From contig JACQSP010000105.1 in NCBI GenBank assembly GCA_016205905.1, positions 1 through 13,966 on the forward strand: DNA of 13,966 nucleotides, read 5' to 3'. This document shows, piece by piece, positions 6,376 to 13,702 of the stretch. The stretch's first letter is position 1; each line of letters starts with the position of its first letter. This DNA comes from Candidatus Woesearchaeota archaeon (lineage in GTDB: Archaea; Nanobdellota; Nanobdellia; Woesearchaeales; DSVV01). A program made the translations under genes and the position numbers. A model generated the notes under the pieces. It was not told the DNA's origin. It saw nothing but the letters and a program-made list of their open reading frames with translations, and ran no database searches.

Positions 6376-7536
6376 TTATTGCCTGTATGCATTTGTAAAC
6401 AACATATTTAACCAAAGGTTTCTTTCAGTTACCTGGCCTTTTGCAGCACAGCCAAGATGCTTGAAATATTCTGACATTGAAACAGCATAATTCTCTATCT
6501 GTTGTTTTCTTTCTTCATGGTTTATACTGTCAATTAAACGTGCCCTTAAGCCAACTTTCAAATGGTTTGTTTGTTTACTTCCTGCAAGGATAACAGTATA
6601 ATCACCTTGTGTATACATTGCAGCCTGTTGCCCTAAACTTTCCAGTAATGCTGGCAATCTTCTTAAAGAAGGCTCAATTAATGTTGCTCTTTCTACACCA
6701 CTATCTGCATCAAATGCAAGCTCTATATTTGGTGTTATTTTTCCATAATTATTGGTTACATTATTTACCCTGACAACATTTATTCTTCCTAAGTCGCCAA
6801 CAAAGTCTTCAACAAAATACGTCCTAAATAATCGCTTGTAATCTTCACCAAGATCTGTTTCAAATTGTGTAACTAAATCAACTATTGTTGGGCGCACAAG
6901 TGTCAAATCTTTATGTCCTAACAATTCTCCAGAAAATTGCTGTATTTGAATTAAGGCTCTATAAAATTTATCTCTTACTTGATTACCATCATTAATAACT
7001 TTTCGCAAAGATCTTCCAGTTTCTACTCTTTCTCTTAAATAGTTTGCAAGTTTTATTGCTGCTTTAGGTTGATCTTTTTCACCAGTCAGAACCTGATCCT
7101 TCAGATAAGTTCTTGGTGGAATTGTAAACTTAAAGCCATCGAGCATACCTTCTACATCCTCCTTGCTTTTATATCCTGTAAACATTTCAGTTAATGCATA
7201 AGGAATTGTTCCTGCCCTCATTCTCTGCTCAACTGCCATTGCCAATGCAGGGCCATTATTTGGGTGAGGTAAATTAATATCATAAAGAATCACGTCAATA
7301 TCCCTTTCTCGAACTGCACTAGCAATTCTCCATATATAATCTGCACCATCATTAGATACAATAACATTAAATGCATCATATCCTTGCGCCTTTAATCCTT
7401 CTGTAACAACCTCACATATTGCATGGTCATCATCAACCACAAGCACTTTGCCTGATTTTCTTTTAAGCGCATCAAAAGCTTGTTGTGCTGCATCTTGTAG
7501 CTTCTTTCCTAAATCACTTTCTTGCACTCCTGCCAT
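6376..7536 (-). CDS. Response regulator: receiver domain plus unrecognised output domain
   Basis: A 386-aa protein. Residues about 28-155 are a CheY-like receiver: acidic triad D35-D36-D37, phospho-acceptor D86 in VILYDINLP, T120 in MFTGYKS and the conserved Lys K146 in TYLKDQ. The remaining 230 residues show no helix-turn-helix or known effector. The segment IEPSLRRLPALLESLGQQAAMYT followed by a strand pair resembles the layout of a histidine-kinase ATP-binding domain with its N-box residues lost, but this is only a resemblance. The frame extends to a TTG at 7551, but a GGAGGT ribosome-binding site at 7544-7549 lies within that extension, 7 nt before ATG 7536, which is the start chosen. It follows the kinase gene by 46 nt on the same strand, so the pair is an operon. 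Confidence 0.85.
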   Translation of the reverse strand: MAGVQESDLGKKLQDAAQQAFDALKRKSGKVLVVDDDHAICEVVTEGLKAQGYDAFNVIVSNDGADYIWRIASAVRERDIDVILYDINLPHPNNGPALAMAVEQRMRAGTIPYALTEMFTGYKSKEDVEGMLDGFKFTIPPRTYLKDQVLTGEKDQPKAAIKLANYLRERVETGRSLRKVINDGNQVRDKFYRALIQIQQFSGELLGHKDLTLVRPTIVDLVTQFETDLGEDYKRLFRTYFVEDFVGDLGRINVVRVNNVTNNYGKITPNIELAFDADSGVERATLIEPSLRRLPALLESLGQQAAMYTQGDYTVILAGSKQTNHLKVGLRARLIDSINHEERKQQIENYAVSMSEYFKHLGCAAKGQVTERNLWLNMLFTNAYRQ

Positions 7537-7543
7537 TTTTATT

Positions 7544-7549
7544 ACCTCC
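7544..7549 (-). promoter_or_regulatory. Shine-Dalgarno site that decides the response regulator start
   Basis: On the minus strand GGAGGT lies 7 nt before ATG 7536. It rules out the upstream TTG (7551), whose second and third codons would overlap it. Confidence 0.75.
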
Positions 7550-7582
7550 AAAGATTAACTATTTTTGCCTCACACTATATTA

Positions 7583-9523
7583 TTAAACATAATATTCATC
7601 TGTTGAGTTTGGTGTTATATTGCCTTTTGGCAAAACAATTATGACTTCACAGCCTTTTCCTTTCTCTGATTTAATATCTAAAGCTCCTTTATAATGGCCG
7701 ACAAGACGCCAAATAGTAAAATATCCTAAGCCAGTGCCTTCTCCTGACACAACACTTCTTCTTTCTAATATAGCTCGTCGTGTCTCATCATTCATGCCAA
7801 TGCCATTATCACCAAAAACCAATTCAATCTTATCAGTCAAATCTCTTCCTTTTATATAAATTAAAGGATTAGGATTACTGCTTACAGCTCGATTTGAATT
7901 CCTGTAAAAATTATATAATGCACTAGTAAACAGGTCTTCGTACAGCATCATAGTATATGTTCCTTCTTCAAAATGTGTTTCTCCTCTTAATATATGGCAA
8001 TCAAAAGGTAATGCACTGTTTTTTGCACTGTTTGCCATAATTAAATTATCAACAGTGATATTCATTTTTAAAAATTGTTCAGCAATTGTTTTCACATCAA
8101 TTGGCTGTGATAAATTATCAATTTTTTTAGGGTCATTATCCAAAAGTATTCTTGTAGCAGACGCAACTTTTGTTGAGCGCTCAACTAATACATGCAGTGC
8201 TTGGGTTCTGTATTTAATATCGCCAAAATCAGGGATAATCCTTTTTAATTCCTTGGCATCAGTCTTATCTTCTAATGCAGACACGCGTTCTGCAAGCAGT
8301 GCGCTCATTGTTGTCGCAGTTCCTAAAGTGTTGCCGACATCATGCGCAAATCTTTGCAGTAATTTTTCAATATCTTTGGCATGTGCTAAACTTTCTTCAG
8401 CACGTCGTTTATATTCTTCAGCAAGCCTTCTGTTTGCTTCAGCTGCTTTTTCAGCTTCTCGACGCTGAGCATCCATTGCATATCCCATTGCAATTTCAGG
8501 AGAAACCATCTTCAAAAATTTTCTTTTTTTATCATCTTCATTACTTTTCTTTGTGCCTATGATTGCAGATATGTTCTTTAAAAAGAGAGATACTCTGTGC
8601 AATAAACTGAATTCCGGGATTTTTACAGTATATCTGTTGCAGGGCATACCATATAATTCACCTTTCTTGAAAATTATTTCTTCATCAGTGTCAGGATTTC
8701 TACTTGTATTTTCGCCTGCTTTTTTGTCAAAACTAATATTTACATCCTCAACTATTTTTACTGGCCTAAACTCTTTCAGTGGCTTTGCAAGAAATTCTTC
8801 TCTTGGCTCGTAGCCAAACTTCATCTTAAAATCACCTAAACCAGTAACATCAACAAACTCACCTACTTTTTTGTCGTTGAATAAAACATCCCTTCCTTTT
8901 TCAGAATATTTAAGTGATAAATATGCAAAATCTCTCTCGACAAGCTCTGCCAGTGTTAATTGCACTTCATTAAATCTTGTTTCGCCAGTCTCTGGCCAGC
9001 CCCATAATTGAGGTACCCCTTCCCAATAGCCAAGCGCTGCAGTAACCATTTCAAGATAAGGTGTTTCAGTGCTTGGAAGCATATAATGCTGAACAGTTGC
9101 AGTAACAAATCTCATCAGCATTTTATCTCTTTCGTGCTTAATACTTTCTATCATTATTTCTTGGTCTGTATTAAATGAATGGTTAATTCTTTGGCTTATC
9201 TTAATAATTGCTTCTGGACCAGCAAGCATGCTTGCATAGTAAGGAACCATATCACCAGTTGTTGGTATTGCTCTGCCTAATATATTATAATTGCGAGGAT
9301 TCCACAAGCCGCTTATTTCCTTAAAACATCTTAAAATTTGTTTGAAATCCTTTTGAGGAATCCATGATTTCGTGTCCAGAATGCGCGCTTCATCATACTC
9401 TGGCAATCTTTCATGAATAGAACTAATTAATCTTCCATATAATTCATTTTCCTCAGCATATGCTAAAAGGTATCTAATAGTTATTCCTTTTAATAACGGA
9501 CTTTGTACAGTATCTGCAACCAT
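7583..9523 (-). CDS. Soluble histidine kinase with novel N-terminal sensor region
   Basis: A 646-aa protein with no membrane helix, so it senses a cytosolic signal. Residues 1-330 form a sensor region whose start (RYLLAYAEENELYG, then a SWIPQKDF segment and ILGRAIP) resembles the N-terminal domain found in some bacterial heme-NO/V4R-like regulators, but the identity is not firm. A charged coiled coil (351-390) leads into the H-box, with H394 as phospho-acceptor in QRFAHDVGNTL. The ATP-binding domain has an N-box (N538, N542), a G1 box D572-N-G-I-G-M, and a G2 box G594-E-G-T-G-L-G. All catalytic motifs are present. It presumably phosphorylates D86 of the downstream response regulator. A GGTGA motif 4 nt before the ATG at 9523 serves as ribosome-binding site, and an upstream A/T box suggests a 5' leader of about 50 nt. 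Confidence 0.85.
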   Translation of the reverse strand: MVADTVQSPLLKGITIRYLLAYAEENELYGRLISSIHERLPEYDEARILDTKSWIPQKDFKQILRCFKEISGLWNPRNYNILGRAIPTTGDMVPYYASMLAGPEAIIKISQRINHSFNTDQEIMIESIKHERDKMLMRFVTATVQHYMLPSTETPYLEMVTAALGYWEGVPQLWGWPETGETRFNEVQLTLAELVERDFAYLSLKYSEKGRDVLFNDKKVGEFVDVTGLGDFKMKFGYEPREEFLAKPLKEFRPVKIVEDVNISFDKKAGENTSRNPDTDEEIIFKKGELYGMPCNRYTVKIPEFSLLHRVSLFLKNISAIIGTKKSNEDDKKRKFLKMVSPEIAMGYAMDAQRREAEKAAEANRRLAEEYKRRAEESLAHAKDIEKLLQRFAHDVGNTLGTATTMSALLAERVSALEDKTDAKELKRIIPDFGDIKYRTQALHVLVERSTKVASATRILLDNDPKKIDNLSQPIDVKTIAEQFLKMNITVDNLIMANSAKNSALPFDCHILRGETHFEEGTYTMMLYEDLFTSALYNFYRNSNRAVSSNPNPLIYIKGRDLTDKIELVFGDNGIGMNDETRRAILERRSVVSGEGTGLGYFTIWRLVGHYKGALDIKSEKGKGCEVIIVLPKGNITPNSTDEYYV

Positions 9524-9527
9524 TAAT

Positions 9528-9532
9528 TCACC
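9528..9532 (-). promoter_or_regulatory. Shine-Dalgarno site of histidine kinase
   Basis: Minus strand GGTGA with a 4-nt spacer before ATG 9523. Unlike most first genes of transcription units here, this one seems to have a 5' leader; an A/T-rich box (about 9585-9598, minus strand) lies 60-75 nt upstream of the ATG. Confidence 0.5.
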
Positions 9533-9653
9533 ATATTCATACTACTACAACATTCATCCTACTACGAAATTACTATCATTTAACTAATATAACATAAATA
9601 ACTGCTTACCACTGGGCAATGATTATCAATATTTAAATATTTCCATGATATAG

Positions 9654-9840
9654 TATAACAAACGCAGTAAATTTTCGTAATAATTCGTTGCGTTTGTTAT
9701 ATTGGACGAATTAAACAAATTTATAAGATGATTTAATTCGTCCGCTATGCGCATATTGAGTATAAAAAAGATTTTTTGAGTAATTATACTAAAAGCAATT
9801 AATTTTCGAACAAATTAATTGCTTTTGTATATACAAAAGC
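9654..9840. repeat. Array of back-to-back perfect palindromes
   Basis: Consecutive hairpins with hardly any gap. TATAACAAACGCA (9654-9666) pairs with 9689-9701, 13 bp. GGACGAATTAAA (9704-9715) pairs with 9732-9743, 12 bp. TATGCGCATA (9746-9755) is a perfect palindrome. AGTATAA (9759-9765) pairs with 9784-9790. AAAAGCAATTAATTT (9791-9805) pairs with 9812-9826, 15 bp. Finally 9821-9840 is a perfect 20-bp palindrome centred on TATATA, whose left half overlaps the previous right arm so the two folds compete. No gene overlaps. Stem sequences are all different, so this is not a simple repeat. Possible roles: origin or protein-binding cluster, structured RNA, or stacked small palindromic elements. 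Confidence 0.7.
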
Positions 9841-9870
9841 ACAAAATATAGCAAACACACAATATTTTAG

Positions 9871-10022
9871 GTATGTATTAAGCCTACCAGTCAGCTTTGG
9901 CGAAAACTCGAAGAATAATATACAGTAGGTTAAATGGTATTTATCGACGGTTTTCGCTTCCACCATAGTCTTACGAGATATAATAGCAAAGCTGACAAAA
10001 TTAGGGTAAGCTTAATACATAC
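9871..10022. other. 152-nt nested fold: candidate structured RNA or palindromic element
   Basis: Three nested perfect stems: GTATGTATTAAGC (9871-9883) with 10010-10022, 13 bp; GTCAGCTTTG (9890-9899) with CAAAGCTGAC (9987-9996), 10 bp; GCGAAAAC (9900-9907) with GTTTTCGC (9950-9957), 8 bp. The last leaves a side region 9958-9986 on the 3' side. CCTAC (9883-9887) can also pair with GTAGG (9925-9929), hinting at a tertiary contact. It ends 15 nt before the TATA box of the gene at 10069. It resembles no tRNA, SRP or RNase P RNA I know. The outer stems could equally be the inverted ends of a small mobile element. Confidence 0.55.
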
Positions 10023-10037
10023 ACTTTTTAGAAAACT

Positions 10038-10045
10038 ATATATAC
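10038..10045 (+). promoter_or_regulatory. TATA box for gene at 10069
   Basis: TATATATA preceded by a purine-rich GAAAAC (BRE-like) and centred about 28 nt before the ATG; it implies a leaderless mRNA. Confidence 0.6.
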
Positions 10046-10068
10046 CTCTTAATTCCGTAAATTAATCT

Positions 10069-10668
10069 ATGGTTAAGCTAACCTCAGAGCGAAAAAAGGA
10101 ATCAAGAGAAACCTCAATAACTAGTGATGAAGCTCATAAGAAAAAGCTTTTGCAGTTGTCTGAAATCAGTTTAATTATAGATACTTATGATGATATCTTT
10201 TCTGATTTTGATCCTAGACCATATTCTCAGCGTGCATTATCAGATGATTTTCTTTTAGAGGCAAAAAAAGCAAGCAAAGACAAAGTTTCAGGAATGTTTG
10301 AGCTGAATTTTCTGATTCCATCGCATCTTAAAAATAAGCTTCATGAAAATATAATTAAAAAACGATTAAAAGAACATTTTAAGAGACATCATGCCAGTGT
10401 TTATCAAGAAAAGCAGAATATCCTTAAAACTGGTGTTTTATTTTCAGTAATTGGCATAGTTATCATGTTCATAACCAGTATTTTATTGTTTAAGTACGAC
10501 ACAAAAACGTTTTTAGCTTCTTTCATTATTATTCTTTTGGAGCCAGCTGGCTGGTTTTTGTTCTGGGAAGGTATGCATCAGGTTATCTTTGAAACAAGAA
10601 CAAAGAGGCCTGACATAGAATTCTATGAAAAGATGTCAAAATGCACTGTTAATTTTATACATTATTGA
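10069..10668 (+). CDS. Conserved membrane protein with DDIFSDFDPRPYSQRALSDDF motif region
   Basis: A 199-aa protein. A charged N-terminus (1-30) leads to a strongly patterned segment at 35-64 containing DDIFSDFDPRPYS and RALSDDF. Next comes a strand-helix region with ELNFLIPSHLK (78-88), a basic helix rich in Lys, Arg and His (97-110), two transmembrane helices (about 120-141 and 147-166) and a conserved end (EPAGWFLFWEG, then RPDIEFYEKMS). I recall this combination from a widespread uncharacterised family present in bacteria and archaea, but cannot name it or give a function. Both the N-terminal region and the tail should lie in the cytoplasm. The gene stands alone, with a TATA box about 28 nt before the ATG, and converges with the M14 gene. 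Confidence 0.7.
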   Translation: MVKLTSERKKESRETSITSDEAHKKKLLQLSEISLIIDTYDDIFSDFDPRPYSQRALSDDFLLEAKKASKDKVSGMFELNFLIPSHLKNKLHENIIKKRLKEHFKRHHASVYQEKQNILKTGVLFSVIGIVIMFITSILLFKYDTKTFLASFIIILLEPAGWFLFWEGMHQVIFETRTKRPDIEFYEKMSKCTVNFIHY

Positions 10669-10740
10669 TTTATTAATCTATTTTTTCATTTCTTCTCCCC
10701 AATGTCTTTTCCACTGCCTTTTAAAATTAAAATATATTTC
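10669..10740. terminator. Convergent intergenic terminator region
   Basis: A 72-nt gap between two converging genes. On the plus strand a T run (TTTTTT at about 10681-10686, then more T-rich sequence) follows the stop of the upstream gene; on the minus strand T-rich sequence near 10720-10735 can serve the M14 gene. Confidence 0.4.
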
Positions 10741-11604
10741 TTATCTTGTAGCGTATCTAGCCTTTGCAGTAGCATATCTACCACTTGCATATTGAACATT
10801 CTTAAACTCTTCTAAAGCAGCACATAAAGCAGTTATTTGTGCATGAATGCGCTCTTTCATTGGCCAGCAGGTAGGTGTTTCTGTTGTGAAAGCATTAAAT
10901 GCATATCTTTGAACATATTCCTCAATTGTTCCTTCTTTGTGATGGATTAGTTTAGGTTTCCATAGAAGGCCATTCTCATTAGAACAGTAATAAACCTTCT
11001 TATCAGTATATACTCTAATCCCATCATTCTTCATTGAATCAATTATTTTATGGCCTCTTCTTGTCTTTCTATCATATGATACTTCATAAAGATAAAATCC
11101 TCTTGGATTTTTGTGTATAGGAATATCTTCTGTTCGTTTGTCTGTCCTGTCTTCATGTAAATCCATTGCAAAAGCATAGTTAGATTGCTGTCTTCTTAAC
11201 AATCTTTTTATGTATGAAGCTTCTTTTGATTCTGCAATCTCTTTAAAATCTCTGTTAATGTCAATACAATCAGCATTAAATCTTGAGCCTCTTACAAATC
11301 CAGTTGGATTCAAACATGGAAGTACAACAAAGCTGTAATCATCTAGATATCTCTCAATTTTATCTTCAAGAAAACCTAATAATGCATATACTCCCGCTGG
11401 CTCATCGCCATGAACCCCCGCAGAGACAAATACTTTCTTTGCATCTTTGTTAGGGCTCTTTACAATAACAGCATATAATGGATAGATCACAGAATCAAGA
11501 GCTACATTGCCAATATCCCTTACATTGCTAATATTCCTTACATTAAACTTTCTTTTTATTTTTGATATCCTAACACCAAAATTTCGCTGATAATTCCTTC
11601 CCAT
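10741..11604 (-). CDS. M14-family zinc carboxypeptidase, succinylglutamate desuccinylase/aspartoacylase-like
   Basis: A 287-aa enzyme of the M14 fold. Zinc ligands H65 and E68 lie in GVHGDEPAG, the third ligand H150 in MDLHED, the substrate-carboxylate pair N117-R118 in DINRDF, and the catalytic Glu is E242 in FTTETPT. All expected catalytic residues are present, so it should be active as a zinc-dependent amidohydrolase or carboxypeptidase. Substrates in this family range from N-acyl amino acids to peptides and cell-wall peptides, and the sequence does not choose. No arginine-catabolism genes are nearby, so an astE role is not implied. The N-terminus holds a small repeat (NVRNISNVRDIGNV, 21-34) and the C-terminus another (RYAT twice). 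It lacks a signal peptide and is probably cytosolic. A TATA box about 26 nt from the ATG indicates leaderless transcription. Confidence 0.85.
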   Translation of the reverse strand: MGRNYQRNFGVRISKIKRKFNVRNISNVRDIGNVALDSVIYPLYAVIVKSPNKDAKKVFVSAGVHGDEPAGVYALLGFLEDKIERYLDDYSFVVLPCLNPTGFVRGSRFNADCIDINRDFKEIAESKEASYIKRLLRRQQSNYAFAMDLHEDRTDKRTEDIPIHKNPRGFYLYEVSYDRKTRRGHKIIDSMKNDGIRVYTDKKVYYCSNENGLLWKPKLIHHKEGTIEEYVQRYAFNAFTTETPTCWPMKERIHAQITALCAALEEFKNVQYASGRYATAKARYATR

Positions 11605-11626
11605 ACAGCGAGGTTAATAGCAATGT

Positions 11627-11634
11627 TATTTAAA
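11627..11634 (-). promoter_or_regulatory. TATA box for M14 gene
   Basis: On the minus strand TTTAAATA, centred about 26 nt before ATG 11604, gives a leaderless start. Confidence 0.55.
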
Positions 11635-11755
11635 GATTTAGATTATTAAATCTAATCATATTAAACGATACTTTAGAGTATCTATACTAAAAATACAAGA
11701 TAGTGTTATCAATTAATTGTATGAACATTAATCACTTTTAGTATATAAATAACAC
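11634..11755. repeat. AT-rich intergenic hairpins
   Basis: AGATTTA (11634-11640) pairs with 11647-11653; GATACT (11667-11672) pairs with AGTATC (11677-11682) around a 4-nt loop; TATACTAAAA (11683-11692) pairs perfectly with TTTTAGTATA (11736-11745); and GTGTTAT (11703-11709) pairs with ATAACAC (11749-11755), which crosses the previous stem. The first overlaps the M14 promoter. The remaining gap to 11856 is A-rich with no gene seen. Base composition makes chance hairpins more likely here. Confidence 0.35.
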
Positions 11756-11856
11756 ATAAAATTCAAAAAATAATACAGAATTAAAAAAAGCAAATAAAAA
11801 AGAAAAATTTAATTGACCTTGTTTTTCAAAGGTACTGTCTATACGTAAAGATAGGA

Positions 11857-12021
11857 TTAGAATCTTTTCTTTTTCATATAGCATTCTTTGCAAAAAACTG
11901 GCTTACCCTCTGTTGGCTTGAATGGTACTTCGCATTCATTGCCGCACTCAGAGCAAGTTGCTTTATGCATTTCTCGTGGCCCAAAACTTCTGAAGCCACC
12001 CCTGCTGTTGCCGTCTCTCAT
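11857..12021 (-). CDS. 54-aa CxxC-x17-CxxC zinc-binding protein
   Basis: A small basic protein with two CxxC pairs (C23/C26 and C44/C47) separated by exactly 17 residues, plus an extra Cys (C30) in the CSECGNEC core and a Lys/Arg-rich end (KKKRF). This is the known short CxxC-x17-CxxC family common in archaea and candidate-phylum genomes; two knuckles should bind one zinc ion. The function is unproven; nucleic-acid binding is a fair guess from the glycine/arginine-rich N-terminus and basic tail. The frame runs up to an ATG at 12060, but a GGAGGA motif at 12028-12033 lies 6 nt before ATG 12021 and within the longer version, so 12021 is the start chosen. A possible TATA box lies near 12095-12104, giving a leader of about 50 nt. 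Confidence 0.8.
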   Translation of the reverse strand: MRDGNSRGGFRSFGPREMHKATCSECGNECEVPFKPTEGKPVFCKECYMKKKRF

Positions 12022-12027
12022 GTTTAT

Positions 12028-12033
12028 TCCTCC
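12028..12033 (-). promoter_or_regulatory. Shine-Dalgarno site that decides the zinc protein start
   Basis: Minus-strand GGAGGA 6 nt before ATG 12021; it would be inside the coding sequence if ATG 12060 were used. Confidence 0.7.
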
Positions 12034-12206
12034 GTTCTTAAATAACCCCATAGAAAACAAGTGATGTTTTCTTTGTGTTATTCACTTTTAGGTCAAATAT
12101 ACATCATTTCTGCTGTATACTCAATCTAATCTTACTAATTATATCTTAAAATAAGGACTTCTTTATAAATCTTTTGAGTGAAATCCCTGTTTTTTCCTAG
12201 AAAAGG

Positions 12207-12282
12207 GTCAATTTGAATAGGCTTAAACCCAAAAAAACACCTCTTTTTATCTTATGATATGGGGTTCAGGCTCAAATTTGAC
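12207..12282. other. Long imperfect hairpin, 3' structure or small RNA candidate
   Basis: 12207-12230 and 12261-12282 pair as GTCAA/TTGAC, TTTGA/TCAAA and then GGCTTAAACCC-like against GGGGTTCAGGC, with two small bulges and a loop of about 31 nt. It lies about 56 nt beyond the stop of the minus-strand gene ending at 12338 and is followed on that strand by CCCTTTTC, so a 3' end structure is plausible. Nothing else is seen between 12061 and 12337 apart from the promoter region of the zinc protein. Confidence 0.4.
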
Positions 12283-12337
12283 TTGTTTAATCGCTAATTA
12301 TCACCCTATTTAGTTATCATCATTAATTATTATCTCA

Positions 12338-13510
12338 TTAATTGTTATCATTACCTGGCAAATCAAAGTTTGAAGTATCATTATCTTCTTCTTTCTTTGA
12401 TTGCTTATCTTGCTTTTCATTTTGCTTTTTTTCAACAACAATCCTTGTGTTTTTGTCTACCTTTACTTCTTTAATCTTCTGATATAAACTTTCTTTCTTC
12501 TTTTTTAGAATCTCAATTAAGGTAAATAATGCAATCAATGAGCCTGCAAATGTGGAAATAAGTAAAGCGTTTTCTCTTAATATCTGCGTAAAGCTCTTTT
12601 TTATTTTTTTGGCTTCTTCAATCTTAATTTTCTGGTTCTTGTATTCATCTAATGCAAGAGTGAAGCTTACTTCTCCCTGTTCAGAATCGCCTTTTATAAG
12701 CGCTGCCTCTGCATCCCTCACTAATTTTTTTAAGTCATCTAAATTAACAGATGAAACATCATAATTATCATCTTTCTTTGTTTCCAGCTCTTTTTCAAGC
12801 ATGCTGAAATTAGCTTTTAAATCATTTAATTCTACCAAAAGCCCAGAAACCAGTGCTTTTTTCTCAACATCTTTTTTTTCTAATTCTGCTAATTTTTCTT
12901 TGTCTTCAACAGAAGCAGTATCTATCACTGTGATATTTCTATTAAACACTTTATTTAAAGCCTTATCGCTGATTTTTATTGTAAGTTCTATTATTCCAGC
13001 TTCCTTCACATTACCCATAACAAGAATGTATGATTTCTCATTTGGCTTTAACGAATCTATCGGCACAATTTCATATGTTGAAAAACCTTTGCCTGTGATA
13101 AATGCCCCAATATCTTTTAGTTCAGTAGTTCCATTATTTTGGATTTGAAGATTAAATTGAATATCACCTGTCTTGAATTCATTAGGAACAACATGAACTA
13201 GCCTTAAGTCTGTAATTTGGGTTTGGGATGTATTTGTTATATTTTCTGGCAAAGCAGTGGTTTGATTAGCTGCGCTGTCTGTTAAGTTTGCAGCATTTTG
13301 AGATTCATTTATCAAAACAGATTGGTTTGTGTTATCAATTAATGTGGTATTATCAGTTGTGCCATCTGTTGTATTAGTTGTGTTTGTTTCTGAAGTTGTA
13401 ATTACTTCATCTGCAAACACAGAAACCACAGAAACAAGAGATAAAAGAAATATACTCATTATAAATATACTAAATAAATTAAACATCTGCTTCTTTTTCA
13501 TCTTTTTCAT
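12338..13510 (-). CDS. Secreted, C-terminally membrane-anchored protein with Asn/Thr-rich region, CARDB-like domain and coiled coil
   Basis: A 390-aa protein from ATG 13510. Residues 1-33 are a signal peptide (lysines, a hydrophobic core, then VFA before DEV). Residues 35-97 are low complexity and full of N-x-T/S sequons, so dense N-glycosylation outside the cell is likely. Residues 100-200 look like an immunoglobulin-type CARDB/NEW3-like domain (an IQFNLQIQNNGTTELKDI core). A charged coiled coil follows (about 200-310), then one transmembrane helix (about 315-335) and a very charged cytoplasmic tail of some 55 residues. It is likely a cell-surface stalk or adhesin; no catalytic motif is seen. 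The frame allows a GTG at 13519, but a TATA box about 25 nt from ATG 13510 and a GGTG motif 6 nt before it favour 13510. Confidence 0.75.
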   Translation of the reverse strand: MKKMKKKQMFNLFSIFIMSIFLLSLVSVVSVFADEVITTSETNTTNTTDGTTDNTTLIDNTNQSVLINESQNAANLTDSAANQTTALPENITNTSQTQITDLRLVHVVPNEFKTGDIQFNLQIQNNGTTELKDIGAFITGKGFSTYEIVPIDSLKPNEKSYILVMGNVKEAGIIELTIKISDKALNKVFNRNITVIDTASVEDKEKLAELEKKDVEKKALVSGLLVELNDLKANFSMLEKELETKKDDNYDVSSVNLDDLKKLVRDAEAALIKGDSEQGEVSFTLALDEYKNQKIKIEEAKKIKKSFTQILRENALLISTFAGSLIALFTLIEILKKKKESLYQKIKEVKVDKNTRIVVEKKQNEKQDKQSKKEEDNDTSNFDLPGNDNN

Positions 13511-13530
13511 TCTTAACACCTTTTTATCTG

Positions 13531-13538
13531 TATAAATA
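13531..13538 (-). promoter_or_regulatory. TATA box for surface protein gene
   Basis: On the minus strand TATTTATA, centred about 25 nt before ATG 13510. A GGTG motif also precedes the ATG, so both leaderless and ribosome-binding-site starts are possible. Confidence 0.55.
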
Positions 13539-13702
13539 TGTACTTACTGATTTGTCTTTTTATAGCTTGTCTTAACCTATACTTAAGGCAATAATCACTC
13601 TCTTTTATAGGTTTTGGTTTTAATCAGGTTTTTTTGAGAAAAAGTGCTATGTATGAGTGTCAATTTCACCTAATCAATAGAATCGATTGAATTAAAAAAT
13701 AG

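Noticed and set aside
8055..8468. 137-codon open frame antisense to the histidine kinase
   Set aside because: It is the shadow of a gene with complete catalytic motifs; its translation is a Ser/Leu-rich string without any domain or ribosome-binding site.
9654..9840. Integron attC array or intrinsic terminators
   Set aside because: No integrase and no attC core sites are visible, and several stems lack following T runs or any gene needing a terminator.
9871..10022. tRNA, SRP RNA or RNase P RNA
   Set aside because: No CCA-type acceptor, T-loop or known conserved cores; only the nested stems are seen.
10741..11604. Assignment as astE or aspA by name
   Set aside because: The M14 catalytic residues are clear, but no pathway neighbours support a specific substrate.
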